From positions 1 to 60,537 of the forward strand of contig CACMTJ010000006.1 of NCBI GenBank assembly GCA_902616595.1: a DNA stretch of 60,537 bases. The letters run 5' to 3'. The DNA is from an uncultured Prochlorococcus sp. (GTDB lineage Bacteria; Cyanobacteriota; Cyanobacteriia; PCC-6307; Cyanobiaceae). Below are positions 20,637-32,098 of the stretch, in pieces; within the stretch, counting starts at the first letter, position 1, and each line of letters starts with the position of its first letter. The notes beneath the pieces were generated by a model. The model did no database searches, was not told the DNA's origin, and saw only the letters and a list, made by a program, of their open reading frames with translations. A program made the translations under genes and the position numbers.

Positions 20637-21374
20637 TTAATCATCTCCAAGAAATTCAAAAATTTCTTTATCTTTAAGATTTTGAGAATCACCGAGTTTA
20701 GAAATATCAATAGAGTCTGAGCTTGCTATAGATTGTAGAATTTTTTGTAATTTAAGAATTTCATTTTCAAGAGCATCTATCCTATCCATTAAATTTCTTA
20801 TCACATTAGCTTCTGCATCTGGCAAGGCAGAGTGAGCTAACGGATTTACTTTCACACCACTTTGATGCACTACCCTGCCAGGAACTCCGACCACAGTACT
20901 GTTCCCCTCTACATTTCGAACCACTACTGAGCCAGCACCAATACGGGTATTAGATCCTACCGTGATTGATCCTAGAACTTTTGCGCCTGCGCCGACTACA
21001 ACATTTTCCATTAAGGTGGGATGTCTTTTGCCATGGCTTTTACCAGTACCTCCTAATGTCACTCCCTGATAAAGCAAACAGTTATTTCCTATCTCTGCAG
21101 TTTCACCAATTACAACTCCCATTCCATGGTCTATGAAAACTCTTTTACCAATTTTTGCCCCAGGATGAATTTCAATACCTGTTGCTAACCTATTAAGATG
21201 GCTGAGTAAGCGGGGAATTAAAGGAATCTTTAATTGCCACAATTTATGCGTGAACCTATGTATAACTATTGATTGAAAGCCTGGGTAGCAAAGAAATATC
21301 TCTACTATTCCTCTTGCAGCGGGATCTCTCTCTCTGATAATTTCTATATCTGATTTAAAAGTTTTCAACACCAT
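20637..21374 (-). CDS. cysE: Serine O-acetyltransferase
   Basis: Makes O-acetylserine, the acceptor for sulfide in cysteine synthesis. The 245-residue protein has an N-terminal helical part and then hexapeptide repeats forming a left-handed beta-helix (IHPGAKIG, VIGETAEIGN, VVGAGAKVLG), with the loop GTGKSHGKRHPTL. A C-terminal coiled segment (about 190-220) follows. Its start is only 3 bp after the stop of a GntR-type regulator, so the two are probably one transcript. Confidence 0.93.
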   Translation of the reverse strand: MVLKTFKSDIEIIRERDPAARGIVEIFLCYPGFQSIVIHRFTHKLWQLKIPLIPRLLSHLNRLATGIEIHPGAKIGKRVFIDHGMGVVIGETAEIGNNCLLYQGVTLGGTGKSHGKRHPTLMENVVVGAGAKVLGSITVGSNTRIGAGSVVVRNVEGNSTVVGVPGRVVHQSGVKVNPLAHSALPDAEANVIRNLMDRIDALENEILKLQKILQSIASSDSIDISKLGDSQNLKDKEIFEFLGDD

Positions 21375-21377
21375 GGT

Positions 21378-22364
21378 TTAATTAATAACTCCTATTTCTT
21401 TTTTTAATTGATTTATTGTTTCGATACTTAAATAATTTTTTGCACATATTATCTGAGGTAATCTCATCAAATGAGAACGATTTTTCAATAATGTGTTTTC
21501 TACAACTGATAAACTCGGCCCATCACACACTATATGACTGGAAGCCTTTAAAAGTGAGAGTAATCTACTGTTATTGTCTGAGATTGCCGTCATAAGCATT
21601 AACTCATTACCCCGCATGCTATGTATTATGATTTCTGCTGCTCTCAATAAACCAGGGCTTATGCTAACAATACCTACACAACTTCCAGTATTTAATTCCT
21701 TGAGAATTTTTAATTCCTTTTGAAAGTCGCTCAAGTCAACTGAAATTGCGCGAACTCCATGATTCTGAGCAACTTTTTCTAGAGGCTGTAAAAAATATCT
21801 GCTTGTGACAATCGTACCATTATTTGAATTACTCAGAACTTTTTCTAATTCTTCCATAGGAACAACTTCTACTGGTACGTTAATTGTTTTAGAAAGGTCT
21901 TCTGCTATTAACATAGAAGCGCCAATATCCTCTCTAGGAGTGCTGACTATGATTCTTGATCCGCACTTGATACGCCAATCAATTTCATTTGTCAATATAT
22001 TTCTTGTTTCTTGCAAAGTGCATCCAAGATTTATCAAGTTGTCAATAGCTTTCTTTGCTTCTTGATCTGGTAGTTTACTTATTTTATCTTTTGAGTAAAA
22101 TGATTTTTTAAATTCTCTTTTGGGAAGATTGTCTCTTACATAGATACCTGATCCAGCCATTGCTTCAACTACTCCATCTATTTCAAGTTGTCTGTAAACT
22201 TTACTTATAGTATTACGATGGAGTCCAGTCTGCATTGCAAGTTGCCTTGTACTTGGAAGTCTGTGACCTGGAGGGTAATATCTTGCAGCAATGGCAAAAC
22301 AAATTTGATTATATAGTTGAGTAGATGCTGGGATATCACTTTCTTGTTGAATATGGAATCTCAC
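21378..22364 (-). CDS. GntR-family transcriptional regulator
   Basis: A 328-residue regulator with a clear GntR winged helix at the N-terminus: the core LPSTRQLAMQTGLHRNTISK sits at about residues 36-55, followed by a wing with GSGIYV. The rest (about 90-328) does not look like a FadR, HutC or MocR effector domain; segments such as TPREDIGASML and VGIVSISPGLLRAAEI suggest an alpha/beta ligand-binding fold. The ligand is unknown. It is upstream of cysE by 3 bp, so a role in sulfur or amino-acid control is an inference from position only. Confidence 0.8.
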   Translation of the reverse strand: MRFHIQQESDIPASTQLYNQICFAIAARYYPPGHRLPSTRQLAMQTGLHRNTISKVYRQLEIDGVVEAMAGSGIYVRDNLPKREFKKSFYSKDKISKLPDQEAKKAIDNLINLGCTLQETRNILTNEIDWRIKCGSRIIVSTPREDIGASMLIAEDLSKTINVPVEVVPMEELEKVLSNSNNGTIVTSRYFLQPLEKVAQNHGVRAISVDLSDFQKELKILKELNTGSCVGIVSISPGLLRAAEIIIHSMRGNELMLMTAISDNNSRLLSLLKASSHIVCDGPSLSVVENTLLKNRSHLMRLPQIICAKNYLSIETINQLKKEIGVIN

Positions 22365-22440
22365 TTCACAAAAACCCTGAATAATTTATTTTTTGCCATA
22401 GCGATAATTTTACATTCATATTTTTTGGGATAACGATTTT

Positions 22441-23013
22441 TCATCCATCATCTTTTTTAATGAGAGGAGTTTTTCGAGGGCTTAAAAACATAATCATGTT
22501 TCTTCCTTCTCTTTTTGGTCTTTGTTGAACTTCTGATTGCTCTTCTAAATCATTAGCCATTCTCAAAAGCAGTGTTTCAGCTAAATTTGAGTGTTGAATT
22601 TCTCTACCCCTAAAAATTACAGTACATTTTACTTTGTCACCCGATTTTAAAAATTTAGTAGCTTGACCAATGCGAACATCATAATCATGCTTGTCAATTT
22701 TGTACCTCATTTTTACTTCTTTAACTTCTGTTTGATGGGATTTTTTCCTTGCTTCTTTAGCTTTCTTTTCTTGCTCAAATTTATATTTTCCGTAATCCAT
22801 TATTCTACAGACAGGAGGATTTGCTTTTTCGCTCACCAAAACCAAATCAAGTTCTCTTTGAGATGCTATTTCTAATGCTTTTAATCTATCTATGACACCT
22901 AATTGTTTCCCATCTGAATCAACGACTCTCAATTGAGAGTATTTTATTCTTTCATTTATATTTGGTAGCTCTCTAACAGGAGCTCGTCGGTCAAAGCGTG
23001 GGCGTGGGGGCAT
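22441..23013 (-). CDS. infC: Translation initiation factor IF-3
   Basis: Binds the 30S subunit and monitors start-codon selection. The 190-residue product has the N domain ([17 protein letters not shown]...), the signature [16 protein letters not shown] and the C domain ending [10 protein letters not shown]. It starts with ATG, not the AUU used for autoregulation in E. coli. It lies between miaA (57 bp upstream) and the GntR gene (76 bp downstream) on the same strand. Confidence 0.96.
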   Translation of the reverse strand: MPPRPRFDRRAPVRELPNINERIKYSQLRVVDSDGKQLGVIDRLKALEIASQRELDLVLVSEKANPPVCRIMDYGKYKFEQEKKAKEARKKSHQTEVKEVKMRYKIDKHDYDVRIGQATKFLKSGDKVKCTVIFRGREIQHSNLAETLLLRMANDLEEQSEVQQRPKREGRNMIMFLSPRKTPLIKKDDG

Positions 23014-23070
23014 TCAGTTAATTTAATAAATTGGTTGATTGGATGATGAACAAAATCTATTTTTATAAAG

Positions 23071-23970
23071 TTAGCTTAAAAAAGACTCTATTTTAATTAT
23101 TGCATCTTTTAGCAGGTTTTTGTTATTAAGCCATAGAGGATTATTTTTATTACGAAACCAAGTTTTTTGTCTTTTTGCAAATTGGATCGTTTTTGTTGTA
23201 GTTAACTCAATAGCTTCGTCAATTGATGAATAATTATTTAAAACATCTTTAGCCTCTCGATAACCAATAGTTTCTAATATTGGCAAATCAGATCCGTATT
23301 TATTGATAAGGTTTTTCGTCTCCTCAATAATTCCAGATAAAAACATATTTTTTGTTCTTTGTAAAATTCTTTCTTTTAAATCATTTCTATCCAATCCAAG
23401 CTCTAATATTCTCCAGTCAGGCGGTTTTTGAACTTTCAAAGTTGACAAAGGTTTACCTGTTACGTAGAAGACTTCTAAAGCTCTAATTGTTCGGATCTGG
23501 TCAGCAAAATTGATTTTTTTTGCTGATACTGGATCACAATTTTCTAATAGGTCCCAACATTTTTCTTGACCAAGTTCTTCTAATTGTCTTCTTAAATTTG
23601 TTTGAGGAGGAACATCTGGTACAAAAAAACCTTTTGTTATTGAGTTCATATACAACCCACTTCCTCCAACAAGAAAAGGTAGATTGTTTTGTTTAATTTC
23701 TCTTTTAATAGATTTTTGGGCAATTTCTTGAAATTGTTTTACATTAATTGGATTGATTGGCTCCTCAATATCTATTAAAAAATGCTTTATTTTTTTTTGT
23801 TGATTTTTTGATGGCTTTGCTGTTCCAATATCCATGGACTTATAAATTTGCCTTGAATCGATATTGTGTATATGAGTTTTAAAATATTCTGCAATTTCAA
23901 TAGCTAATTCTGTTTTACCACTTGCAGTAGGCCCAATTAAAATTATTACATGAGTTGGATATGGAGACAT
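23071..23970 (-). CDS. miaA: tRNA dimethylallyltransferase
   Basis: Adds a dimethylallyl group to A37 of tRNAs that read UNN codons. The 299-residue product has the P-loop GPTASGKT (13-20), the [16 protein letters not shown] substrate motif, VGGSGLYM and a C-terminal [12 protein letters not shown] segment. It is the first gene of the leftward run toward cysE and diverges from gyrB across 150 bp. Confidence 0.96.
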   Translation of the reverse strand: MSPYPTHVIILIGPTASGKTELAIEIAEYFKTHIHNIDSRQIYKSMDIGTAKPSKNQQKKIKHFLIDIEEPINPINVKQFQEIAQKSIKREIKQNNLPFLVGGSGLYMNSITKGFFVPDVPPQTNLRRQLEELGQEKCWDLLENCDPVSAKKINFADQIRTIRALEVFYVTGKPLSTLKVQKPPDWRILELGLDRNDLKERILQRTKNMFLSGIIEETKNLINKYGSDLPILETIGYREAKDVLNNYSSIDEAIELTTTKTIQFAKRQKTWFRNKNNPLWLNNKNLLKDAIIKIESFLS

Positions 23971-24074
23971 ATGAATTTCTGAAGAAAAAAATATTAGCTA
24001 TATAATTAAAGTGATTAAATTTTTCATTGACTTCGAGCCTTTATCTTATTGCGATGGTAAGTTTAATTAAAGAC

Positions 24075-26414
<2,340 letters not shown>

Positions 26415-26417
26415 ATT

Positions 26418-26783
26418 TTGGATTTTAGTTCAATAAGTATAATTTTAGTCGGCAGTACTTTTGGATTAATACTGAGAATATTCATACAAAATAATTTTAA
26501 AAGTAGTATAGGTTTTGATATTCAAAATACTTCAATAGTAAATTTTTTATCATCTTTTATTCTAGGAATTTTAGTAGCTTTAGATTTTATTAATAACGAA
26601 ATATTAGTGCTATTTTATAGCGGTTTTTTAGGATGTTTTAGTACATTTTCTTCTTTTATATATCAATTATTTATCCTATTTAAAAAGAGAAAATTTCTTA
26701 GATTATTTTTTCACTACATCGAAGTCATAATTTTTTCATTCCTTTTCTTTTATTTAGGTTATTTTCTTATTAAGTTTTTTTAA
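26418..26783 (+). CDS. crcB: Fluoride channel subunit CrcB/Fluc, first copy
   Basis: Small four-helix membrane protein; Fluc proteins act as dual-topology dimers that let fluoride leave the cell. The TTG start at 26418 yields 121 residues with four hydrophobic spans. The pore asparagine is kept (Asn42 in VNFLSSF) and so is the phenylalanine box GCFSTFSSF (72-80). The following gene encodes a second, more divergent copy, so the pair probably forms a heterodimer. The gene is 3 bp after the SH3-like gene. Confidence 0.8.
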   Translation: MDFSSISIILVGSTFGLILRIFIQNNFKSSIGFDIQNTSIVNFLSSFILGILVALDFINNEILVLFYSGFLGCFSTFSSFIYQLFILFKKRKFLRLFFHYIEVIIFSFLFFYLGYFLIKFF

Positions 26784-26784
26784 A

Positions 26785-27114
26785 GTGAAAGTTAATAATT
26801 TAATTTACATTGTTTTAGCTGCATACCTAGCTACTTTTTTAAGATTAACTATAAATAATAATTTTTTTATTTCAATAATTGGATCATTTTTAGTGGGTTT
26901 TTTTGTCAGTAAAAGATTAAATATTTCAACTAAAAAGATTTTATTAAGTGGTTTTTTTTCTTGCTTTACATCCTTTAGTGGATTTATTTATTTTTTATAC
27001 AAAATTTTAAATCAAGGGGATTGGATGAAATTTATATTTTTTCTTAATTTATTCATAATCGTAAATTTATTCACAATGCTTTTCGGGTTTTGGATAAGTA
27101 GAAAAATTACTTAG
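26785..27114 (+). CDS. crcB: Fluoride channel subunit CrcB/Fluc, second copy
   Basis: A 109-residue, four-span membrane protein starting at GTG, 1 bp after the first copy. It keeps the N-terminal arginine (FLRLTINNN), GSFLVG (33-38) and a version of the phenylalanine box (FTSFSGF, 61-67), but the asparagine expected before GSF is Ser30. Two-gene Fluc systems are known to work as heterodimers, and this unequal residue pattern fits that, with the first copy supplying the canonical pore residues. Identification depends on the pairing and motif remnants. Confidence 0.7.
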   Translation: MKVNNLIYIVLAAYLATFLRLTINNNFFISIIGSFLVGFFVSKRLNISTKKILLSGFFSCFTSFSGFIYFLYKILNQGDWMKFIFFLNLFIIVNLFTMLFGFWISRKIT

Positions 27115-27120
27115 ATTTCA

Positions 27121-27126
27121 TATAAT
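27121..27126 (+). promoter_or_regulatory. Putative -10 element of mgtE
   Basis: TATAAT lies just after the second crcB stop and 30 bp before the preferred mgtE ATG at 27157, so mgtE may have its own start point within the run. Confidence 0.35.
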
Positions 27127-27156
27127 GGTGTTGTTACTTTGATAGGGATTATATTT

Positions 27157-28563
27157 ATGAATGAAAATAATCTTGAGACAGTTACATCTTTATCTTCAGA
27201 TTTAAGTACGCGAGAAAATATTACTGTTCAACTTGAGGAATTGCTCATCGCGGGAAATTATGATGAAGCCAAATTACTTTTAGAGCCTTCCCAACCTGTT
27301 GATATTGCAGATGCTATTGGAAGCCTTCCACTAATATTGCAGGCGTTAGCATTTCGATTATTAAAGAAAAATGAAGCAATCGAGGTTTATGAATATTTAG
27401 ATCCAGTAGTTCAGCAAACTTTATTAGAAAGACTTCGTTCAGGAGAAGTGTTAGAAATCGTTGAAAAAATGTCTCCTGATGATAGGGTCCAACTCTTTGA
27501 TGAATTACCTGCAAAAGTTGTACGAAAATTTTTGTCTGCTCTTAGTCCTGGCGAAAGAAAAGTAACAGCTGAATTACTTGGATACGAGCCTGAAACTGCT
27601 GGAAGATTAATGACAACTGAATTTATAGACCTTAAAGAGCTGCAAACAGCAGCTGAGGCTCTTTCATTAGTCAGAAAAAGAGCTCCATTTACTGAAACTA
27701 TCTATAGCTTATATGTTACAGATAAAGAAAGACATTTAACTGGTATTCTCTCTTTAAGAGATCTTGTCACTGCTGATCCTTCAAAGCCAATTGGAGAAGT
27801 CATGACAAGAGATGTAGTTAATATTTCTACTAATACAAACCAAGAAGAAGTTGCTAGGGCAATACAAAGATATGATTTTTTAGCTCTCCCAGTAGTCGAT
27901 AAAGAAAAACGACTGGTTGGGATAGTAACTGTCGATGATTTGATTGATGTCATAGAACAAGAAGCAACAAGAGACATTTACGCTGCGGGGGCAGTACAAC
28001 CTGGAGATGAAGATGATTATTTTCAAAGCAGTTTGTTTACTATTGCTCGAAGAAGAATTTTATGGTTATTAATTTTGGTTTTAGCAAATGGTTTAACAAC
28101 AAAAGTTATTGCTATGAATGATGAAATATTAAAAGAAATAGTTTTATTAGCTGCATTTATTCCACTACTTATAGGAACTGGGGGAAATGTTGGCGCTCAG
28201 AGTTCAACGGTTGTCATAAGAGGTTTAAGTACTCAAAAATTAAAGTCTCTTGGTGCAATTAAGGCAGTAGTTAAGGAGTCAATAACAGGCGCTCTTCTAG
28301 GAGTTTTTATGATGCTTGTGGTTTTCCCCTTTGCTTGGTGGCAAGGAGAAGGGCCTTTAATCGCCTCTGCGGTGGGAATAAGTTTAATATCCATAACAAC
28401 CTTAGCTGCTACAACTGGAGCGATTCTCCCTTTGTTGTTTGACAGAATGAAATTGGATCCAGCCTTAATGTCTTCCCCTTTTATTACAACTGTCACTGAT
28501 ATTGCTGGTGTATTTATTTATCTCAGTACAGCAAAATGGCTATTAAGCTCTTCGTTAGTGTAA
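27157..28563 (+). CDS. mgtE: Magnesium transporter MgtE
   Basis: Mg2+-gated magnesium channel. The 468-residue product has the superhelical N domain (about 10-125), two CBS domains (about 125-265), a plug helix and five membrane spans at the C-terminus with the pore segment IGTGGNVGAQSS. An upstream TTG at 27139 would add six residues; the ATG at 27157 is preferred. Magnesium uptake serves chlorophyll synthesis and ribosomes. It is followed 100 bp later by a sigma factor. Confidence 0.94.
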   Translation: MNENNLETVTSLSSDLSTRENITVQLEELLIAGNYDEAKLLLEPSQPVDIADAIGSLPLILQALAFRLLKKNEAIEVYEYLDPVVQQTLLERLRSGEVLEIVEKMSPDDRVQLFDELPAKVVRKFLSALSPGERKVTAELLGYEPETAGRLMTTEFIDLKELQTAAEALSLVRKRAPFTETIYSLYVTDKERHLTGILSLRDLVTADPSKPIGEVMTRDVVNISTNTNQEEVARAIQRYDFLALPVVDKEKRLVGIVTVDDLIDVIEQEATRDIYAAGAVQPGDEDDYFQSSLFTIARRRILWLLILVLANGLTTKVIAMNDEILKEIVLLAAFIPLLIGTGGNVGAQSSTVVIRGLSTQKLKSLGAIKAVVKESITGALLGVFMMLVVFPFAWWQGEGPLIASAVGISLISITTLAATTGAILPLLFDRMKLDPALMSSPFITTVTDIAGVFIYLSTAKWLLSSSLV

Positions 28564-28663
28564 ATAGACTAGGTATTTATTCTCATTTTTGTTAAAATGT
28601 GGATTTTTTTGTTTAACTTTACATTTCTTAATGGTATTGTTTACAAAAGAAAACACAACTTTC

Positions 28664-29665
28664 ATGTCCTCTGAAACAATAAGTGAAAATAAACTATCAT
28701 CAATCTCAAGCATTAAAGCTTCTAATGATGTTGATCTTGTTCGATCATACTTGAGAGATATAGGTAGAGTTCCATTACTATCACATGAGCAAGAAATTAC
28801 TCTAGGAAGACAAGTCCAAGAATATATGCAAGTTGAAAGAGCAGAATTAGAAATTATTGAATTAACAGGAGATAAACCTAGTATTGATGAATTATCGACC
28901 AAATTAAACTTATCTATTTCTCTAATAAAAAAAAGATTGAGAGCTGGACAGAGAGCGAAAGAAAGAATGGTTGCAGCAAACTTAAGATTGGTAGTAAGCG
29001 TTGCAAAAAAATATACAAAAAGGAATATGGAACTTTTAGATTTAATTCAGGAGGGAACGATAGGATTAGTGAGAGGAGTTGAAAAATTTGATCCAGCCAG
29101 AGGCTACAAGTTTTCAACATATGCATATTGGTGGATTAGACAAGGTATCACAAGAGCAATAGCTGAAAAAAGTCGTGCCATAAGGCTCCCAATTCACATA
29201 ACTGAAATGTTGAATAAGTTAAAAAAAGGTCAAAGAGAGCTCAGTCAAGAAATGTCTAGAACTCCAACGGTAAGTGAACTTGCGAAATATGTAGAGCTTC
29301 CCGAAGATGAAGTTAAAGATTTGATGTGTAAAGCTGGGCAGCCAGTTAGCTTAGAAACTAAAGTTGGTGATGGGGAAGATACAGTTTTATTAGATTTGCT
29401 GGCAGGGGGCGAGGATTTGCCAGATGAACAAATAGAAATGGATTGTATGAGAGGTGATCTTCACTCCCTCTTACACCAATTGCCTGATCTTCAATGTAGA
29501 GTTTTAAGGATGAGATATGGAATGGATGGTGATGAGCCAATGTCTCTTACAGGTATAGGAAGAGTTCTAGGTATAAGCAGAGATCGAGTAAGGAACCTAG
29601 AACGAGATGGATTAAGAGGCTTGAGAAGACTTAGTGATAATGTTGAAGCTTACTTTGTTTCTTGA
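28664..29665 (+). CDS. Group 2 (RpoD-like) RNA polymerase sigma factor
   Basis: Sigma-70 family protein that directs RNA polymerase to promoters. From the ATG at 28664 the product is 333 residues; in-frame ATGs at 28631 and 28589 are possible longer starts. Visible parts are region 1.2 (VRSYLRDIGRVPLLSHEQEI), region 2 (NLRLVVSVAKKY, DLIQEGTIGLVRGVEKFDP, YAYWWIRQGITRAI), region 3 (IRLPIHITEML) and region 4 with the helix-turn-helix LTGIGRVLGISRDRVRNLE. The long acidic region 1.1 of the primary factor is missing, so it is an alternative, non-essential type. Its 3' end overlaps the convergent hydrolase by 16 bp. Confidence 0.9.
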   Translation: MSSETISENKLSSISSIKASNDVDLVRSYLRDIGRVPLLSHEQEITLGRQVQEYMQVERAELEIIELTGDKPSIDELSTKLNLSISLIKKRLRAGQRAKERMVAANLRLVVSVAKKYTKRNMELLDLIQEGTIGLVRGVEKFDPARGYKFSTYAYWWIRQGITRAIAEKSRAIRLPIHITEMLNKLKKGQRELSQEMSRTPTVSELAKYVELPEDEVKDLMCKAGQPVSLETKVGDGEDTVLLDLLAGGEDLPDEQIEMDCMRGDLHSLLHQLPDLQCRVLRMRYGMDGDEPMSLTGIGRVLGISRDRVRNLERDGLRGLRRLSDNVEAYFVS

Positions 29666-30564
29666 ATAAAATCGATAATTAAATTATTAGTTTTTTCTGG
29701 TTCTTCATCATGAGGACAATGACCAGCACCACCAATAATATCTAATCTGCTTATGTTCCTGAATTGTTTCTTCCATTCTCTTGCTTCATCTAAAGATTCC
29801 CAAGGATCTTTTTCTCCCCAAATCAATTGGATTGGTGCATCAACTTTATTGAAAAGGTCAGTCGCTAGATAGTCATCAAATAAGTTAATAAAACCACGAA
29901 ATGCTTCTTTGGAGTTTTTCCTTTGAGAGGGTTGATAAAGTATTTCAATCAATTCTGTATCGATGTTTTTTCCTGAAGGGTAAGCTTGCTGAAGTATTTT
30001 CTCTATGACTTTTGGGTTAGCAGCTCTTGTAAAAAGTGTATTGCTAATTATTCTTTGCCTTACAAATGTTTTAAGTATTGGTCTAAGAAAATTCATCAAA
30101 ATATCATTTTTTTGCAAGCGTTTATCATCCATAGTTCTTTGCGCACAATCAATCAAAATGACACCTTTGCAATTATCTTTGAGGATTTCAGCAGCTTTCA
30201 ATGCAATAACACCACCAATTGAATTCCCAACCAAATAAACAGGAGATTTTATTATTTCTGCACAAAATGTTGATATTTGATTACTCCATAAGTCAAATGA
30301 ATATTTAATTGAGTTTTCTTTATAAGGTTCGTAATTTAATAAAGCACTAGGTTGACTGCTTTCCCCAAATCCTAATAAGTCAATTGCGTAGCAGTTAGAA
30401 AATTTACCAAGAAAATTTTGATTATGTCTCCAGTGGTTTTTTGATGCTCCAAATCCATGAACTAATAAAATTTTAATATTTTTTTCAGGAATAGATTCTT
30501 TTGATAAAGACCATGAAATTTCCCAATTTTTCCACATCCAAGTTTCAGATTTATTTAAAGACAC
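29650..30564 (-). CDS. Alpha/beta hydrolase, pheophytinase-like
   Basis: A 304-residue hydrolase with HGFGASKNHW (36-45), nucleophile elbow GNSIGG (Ser115), acid residue in WGEKDPWE and histidine in GHCPHDEEPE (His282). The GHCPHDE motif and the HGFGA..HW opening occur in the plant pheophytinase and chlorophyll dephytylase group; Prochlorococcus homologues are not, to my knowledge, characterised. A related protein is encoded at 58511-59410. The ester substrate is unknown. Confidence 0.8.
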   Translation of the reverse strand: MSLNKSETWMWKNWEISWSLSKESIPEKNIKILLVHGFGASKNHWRHNQNFLGKFSNCYAIDLLGFGESSQPSALLNYEPYKENSIKYSFDLWSNQISTFCAEIIKSPVYLVGNSIGGVIALKAAEILKDNCKGVILIDCAQRTMDDKRLQKNDILMNFLRPILKTFVRQRIISNTLFTRAANPKVIEKILQQAYPSGKNIDTELIEILYQPSQRKNSKEAFRGFINLFDDYLATDLFNKVDAPIQLIWGEKDPWESLDEAREWKKQFRNISRLDIIGGAGHCPHDEEPEKTNNLIIDFIQETK

Positions 30565-30653
30565 TATAAATTTGCTTTTAATTAAACTTTAATTCAAAAA
30601 AAAATTTTTCGTTTTTAATAAATTATTGTTAGTTAATAAAAAGCGATCATTTT

Positions 30654-31652
30654 ATGAAAAAGAAAAAGGTCATATGTATTGGAGAGGCTTTAATAGACAG
30701 AATAAGAAATAAGTCTAAACAAGGATTTACAAATTTTTTGGGCGGTGCCCCCGCTAATGTTGCTTGTGCATTAAGAAAATTAAAAATAGATTCAACATTT
30801 ATAGGAAGTTTGGGTAGTGATGATTATGGAAAAAAATTTATTAGGCAATTTAATGAATTGGATGTTAATTTAGATTTTTTGCAAATAGATAATGATTCAT
30901 CTACTCGTGTGGTTAATGTAGATAGAGATCAATTTGGAGATCGTTTTTTTTCAGGCTTTAAGGAAAGTTCTCATTCATACTTTGCAGACGAAGTTCTTAG
31001 AAAGAAATTCATCGAAAAAGAAATTTTAAATTTGGAGAAATCTTTTTTAGAAACAAGATATTTGGTTACAGGAACGATCTTATTATCATCTCCAATATCA
31101 GCAGAGACTATTTTTTTTCTTATTGAACAGGCTAAAAAATTGGAAGTCAAAGTAGTTATTGATTTGAATTGGAGAGAAGTTTTTTGGGATCATTCAAGTT
31201 TTTCATCAAAAATCAGCAAAGATCAAAGAGTTAATTTAATCAAGAAATTTTTAAATCATTCAAATGTTTTAAAACTTGCTAGGGAAGAGGCAACTTTGTT
31301 TTTTGAGGATATAAATCCCTTGCTAATATCTCAACAATTGTCTAATAGACCAGATGTAATAATAACTGATGGAAAGAATCCCGTTTCTTGGTATATCAAT
31401 GGCTTGCAGGGAATTACTGAAACTCCTACTTCACAAAAAATTGTTGATACAACTGGCGCAGGCGATGCATTTCTGGCTGGCTTAATTTCGAAATTAATTT
31501 CTTCTGGCTATCCTTCTAATAAACTAGAGATAGAAGATTGCATTAAGTTCGCATGTGTTTGTGGATTATTAACTTGTCTTGGTGAAGGCGCCATTGAGCA
31601 ACAACCAAATTATGAGAAGGTTAATAAATTTTTGGGATCTCTAATTTCGTAG
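30654..31652 (+). CDS. PfkB-family carbohydrate kinase, likely fructokinase
   Basis: Phosphorylates a sugar with ATP. The 332-residue protein has the N-terminal GGAPANVACAL motif and the C-terminal DTTGAGDAF motif (265-273) with the catalytic aspartate. The closest recognisable type is fructokinase, which would let fructose released from sucrose re-enter metabolism, but ribokinase-family substrates cannot be told apart by eye. The last 43 bp overlap the convergent tsaE. Confidence 0.82.
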   Translation: MKKKKVICIGEALIDRIRNKSKQGFTNFLGGAPANVACALRKLKIDSTFIGSLGSDDYGKKFIRQFNELDVNLDFLQIDNDSSTRVVNVDRDQFGDRFFSGFKESSHSYFADEVLRKKFIEKEILNLEKSFLETRYLVTGTILLSSPISAETIFFLIEQAKKLEVKVVIDLNWREVFWDHSSFSSKISKDQRVNLIKKFLNHSNVLKLAREEATLFFEDINPLLISQQLSNRPDVIITDGKNPVSWYINGLQGITETPTSQKIVDTTGAGDAFLAGLISKLISSGYPSNKLEIEDCIKFACVCGLLTCLGEGAIEQQPNYEKVNKFLGSLIS

Positions 31653-32047
31653 TTTCTTCCATAATTTTTTGCGTAACTAATTTCTATTTTCCAGAAATTA
31701 TCAATAACTGGTTCTATTAATTCTGGCCATTCAATAACTAAAATAGCTCGTCTTTGTATTGCCTCTTCTTCTTCTGAAAAAAAAACTTCTTTTGCTGAGG
31801 AAACATTTTCTAACCTGTATAAATCAAGGTGAATTAGTGGAATTTTTCCGGAGTTATAGTGATGCGATAAAGCAAATGTAGGGCTTGTAATGTCTTCAGA
31901 TATTGATAAGCCTTTAGCAATACCTTGAACAAATGAAGTTTTCCCAGCCCCAATTGGACCCTGTAATAAAACAATTGATTGGGGATTTAATTTATGTGAG
32001 AGTTTTTTTCCTAAATTTAAAGTCTCTTTTAAATTCTCAATAAACAC
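31610..32047 (-). CDS. tsaE: tRNA t6A biosynthesis ATPase TsaE
   Basis: Partner of TsaB, TsaC and TsaD in forming threonylcarbamoyl-adenosine at position 37 of ANN-reading tRNAs. The 145-residue product has Walker A GPIGAGKT (30-37), the switch-like ITSPTFALSHHY and LDLYRLE. Its C-terminal coding region overlaps the sugar kinase on the other strand by 43 bp; the overlap covers the poorly conserved tail. It diverges from ahcY across 51 bp. Confidence 0.93.
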   Translation of the reverse strand: MFIENLKETLNLGKKLSHKLNPQSIVLLQGPIGAGKTSFVQGIAKGLSISEDITSPTFALSHHYNSGKIPLIHLDLYRLENVSSAKEVFFSEEEEAIQRRAILVIEWPELIEPVIDNFWKIEISYAKNYGRNYEIRDPKNLLTFS

Positions 32048-32098
32048 AAAAATTAATCAAAATCATCTATAGTTTAATAGTATAAGTATTTATTAGAT

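Noticed and set aside
22441..23013. AUU-type autoregulatory start of infC
   Set aside because: The reading frame has an ATG in the expected position; no AUU start is needed.
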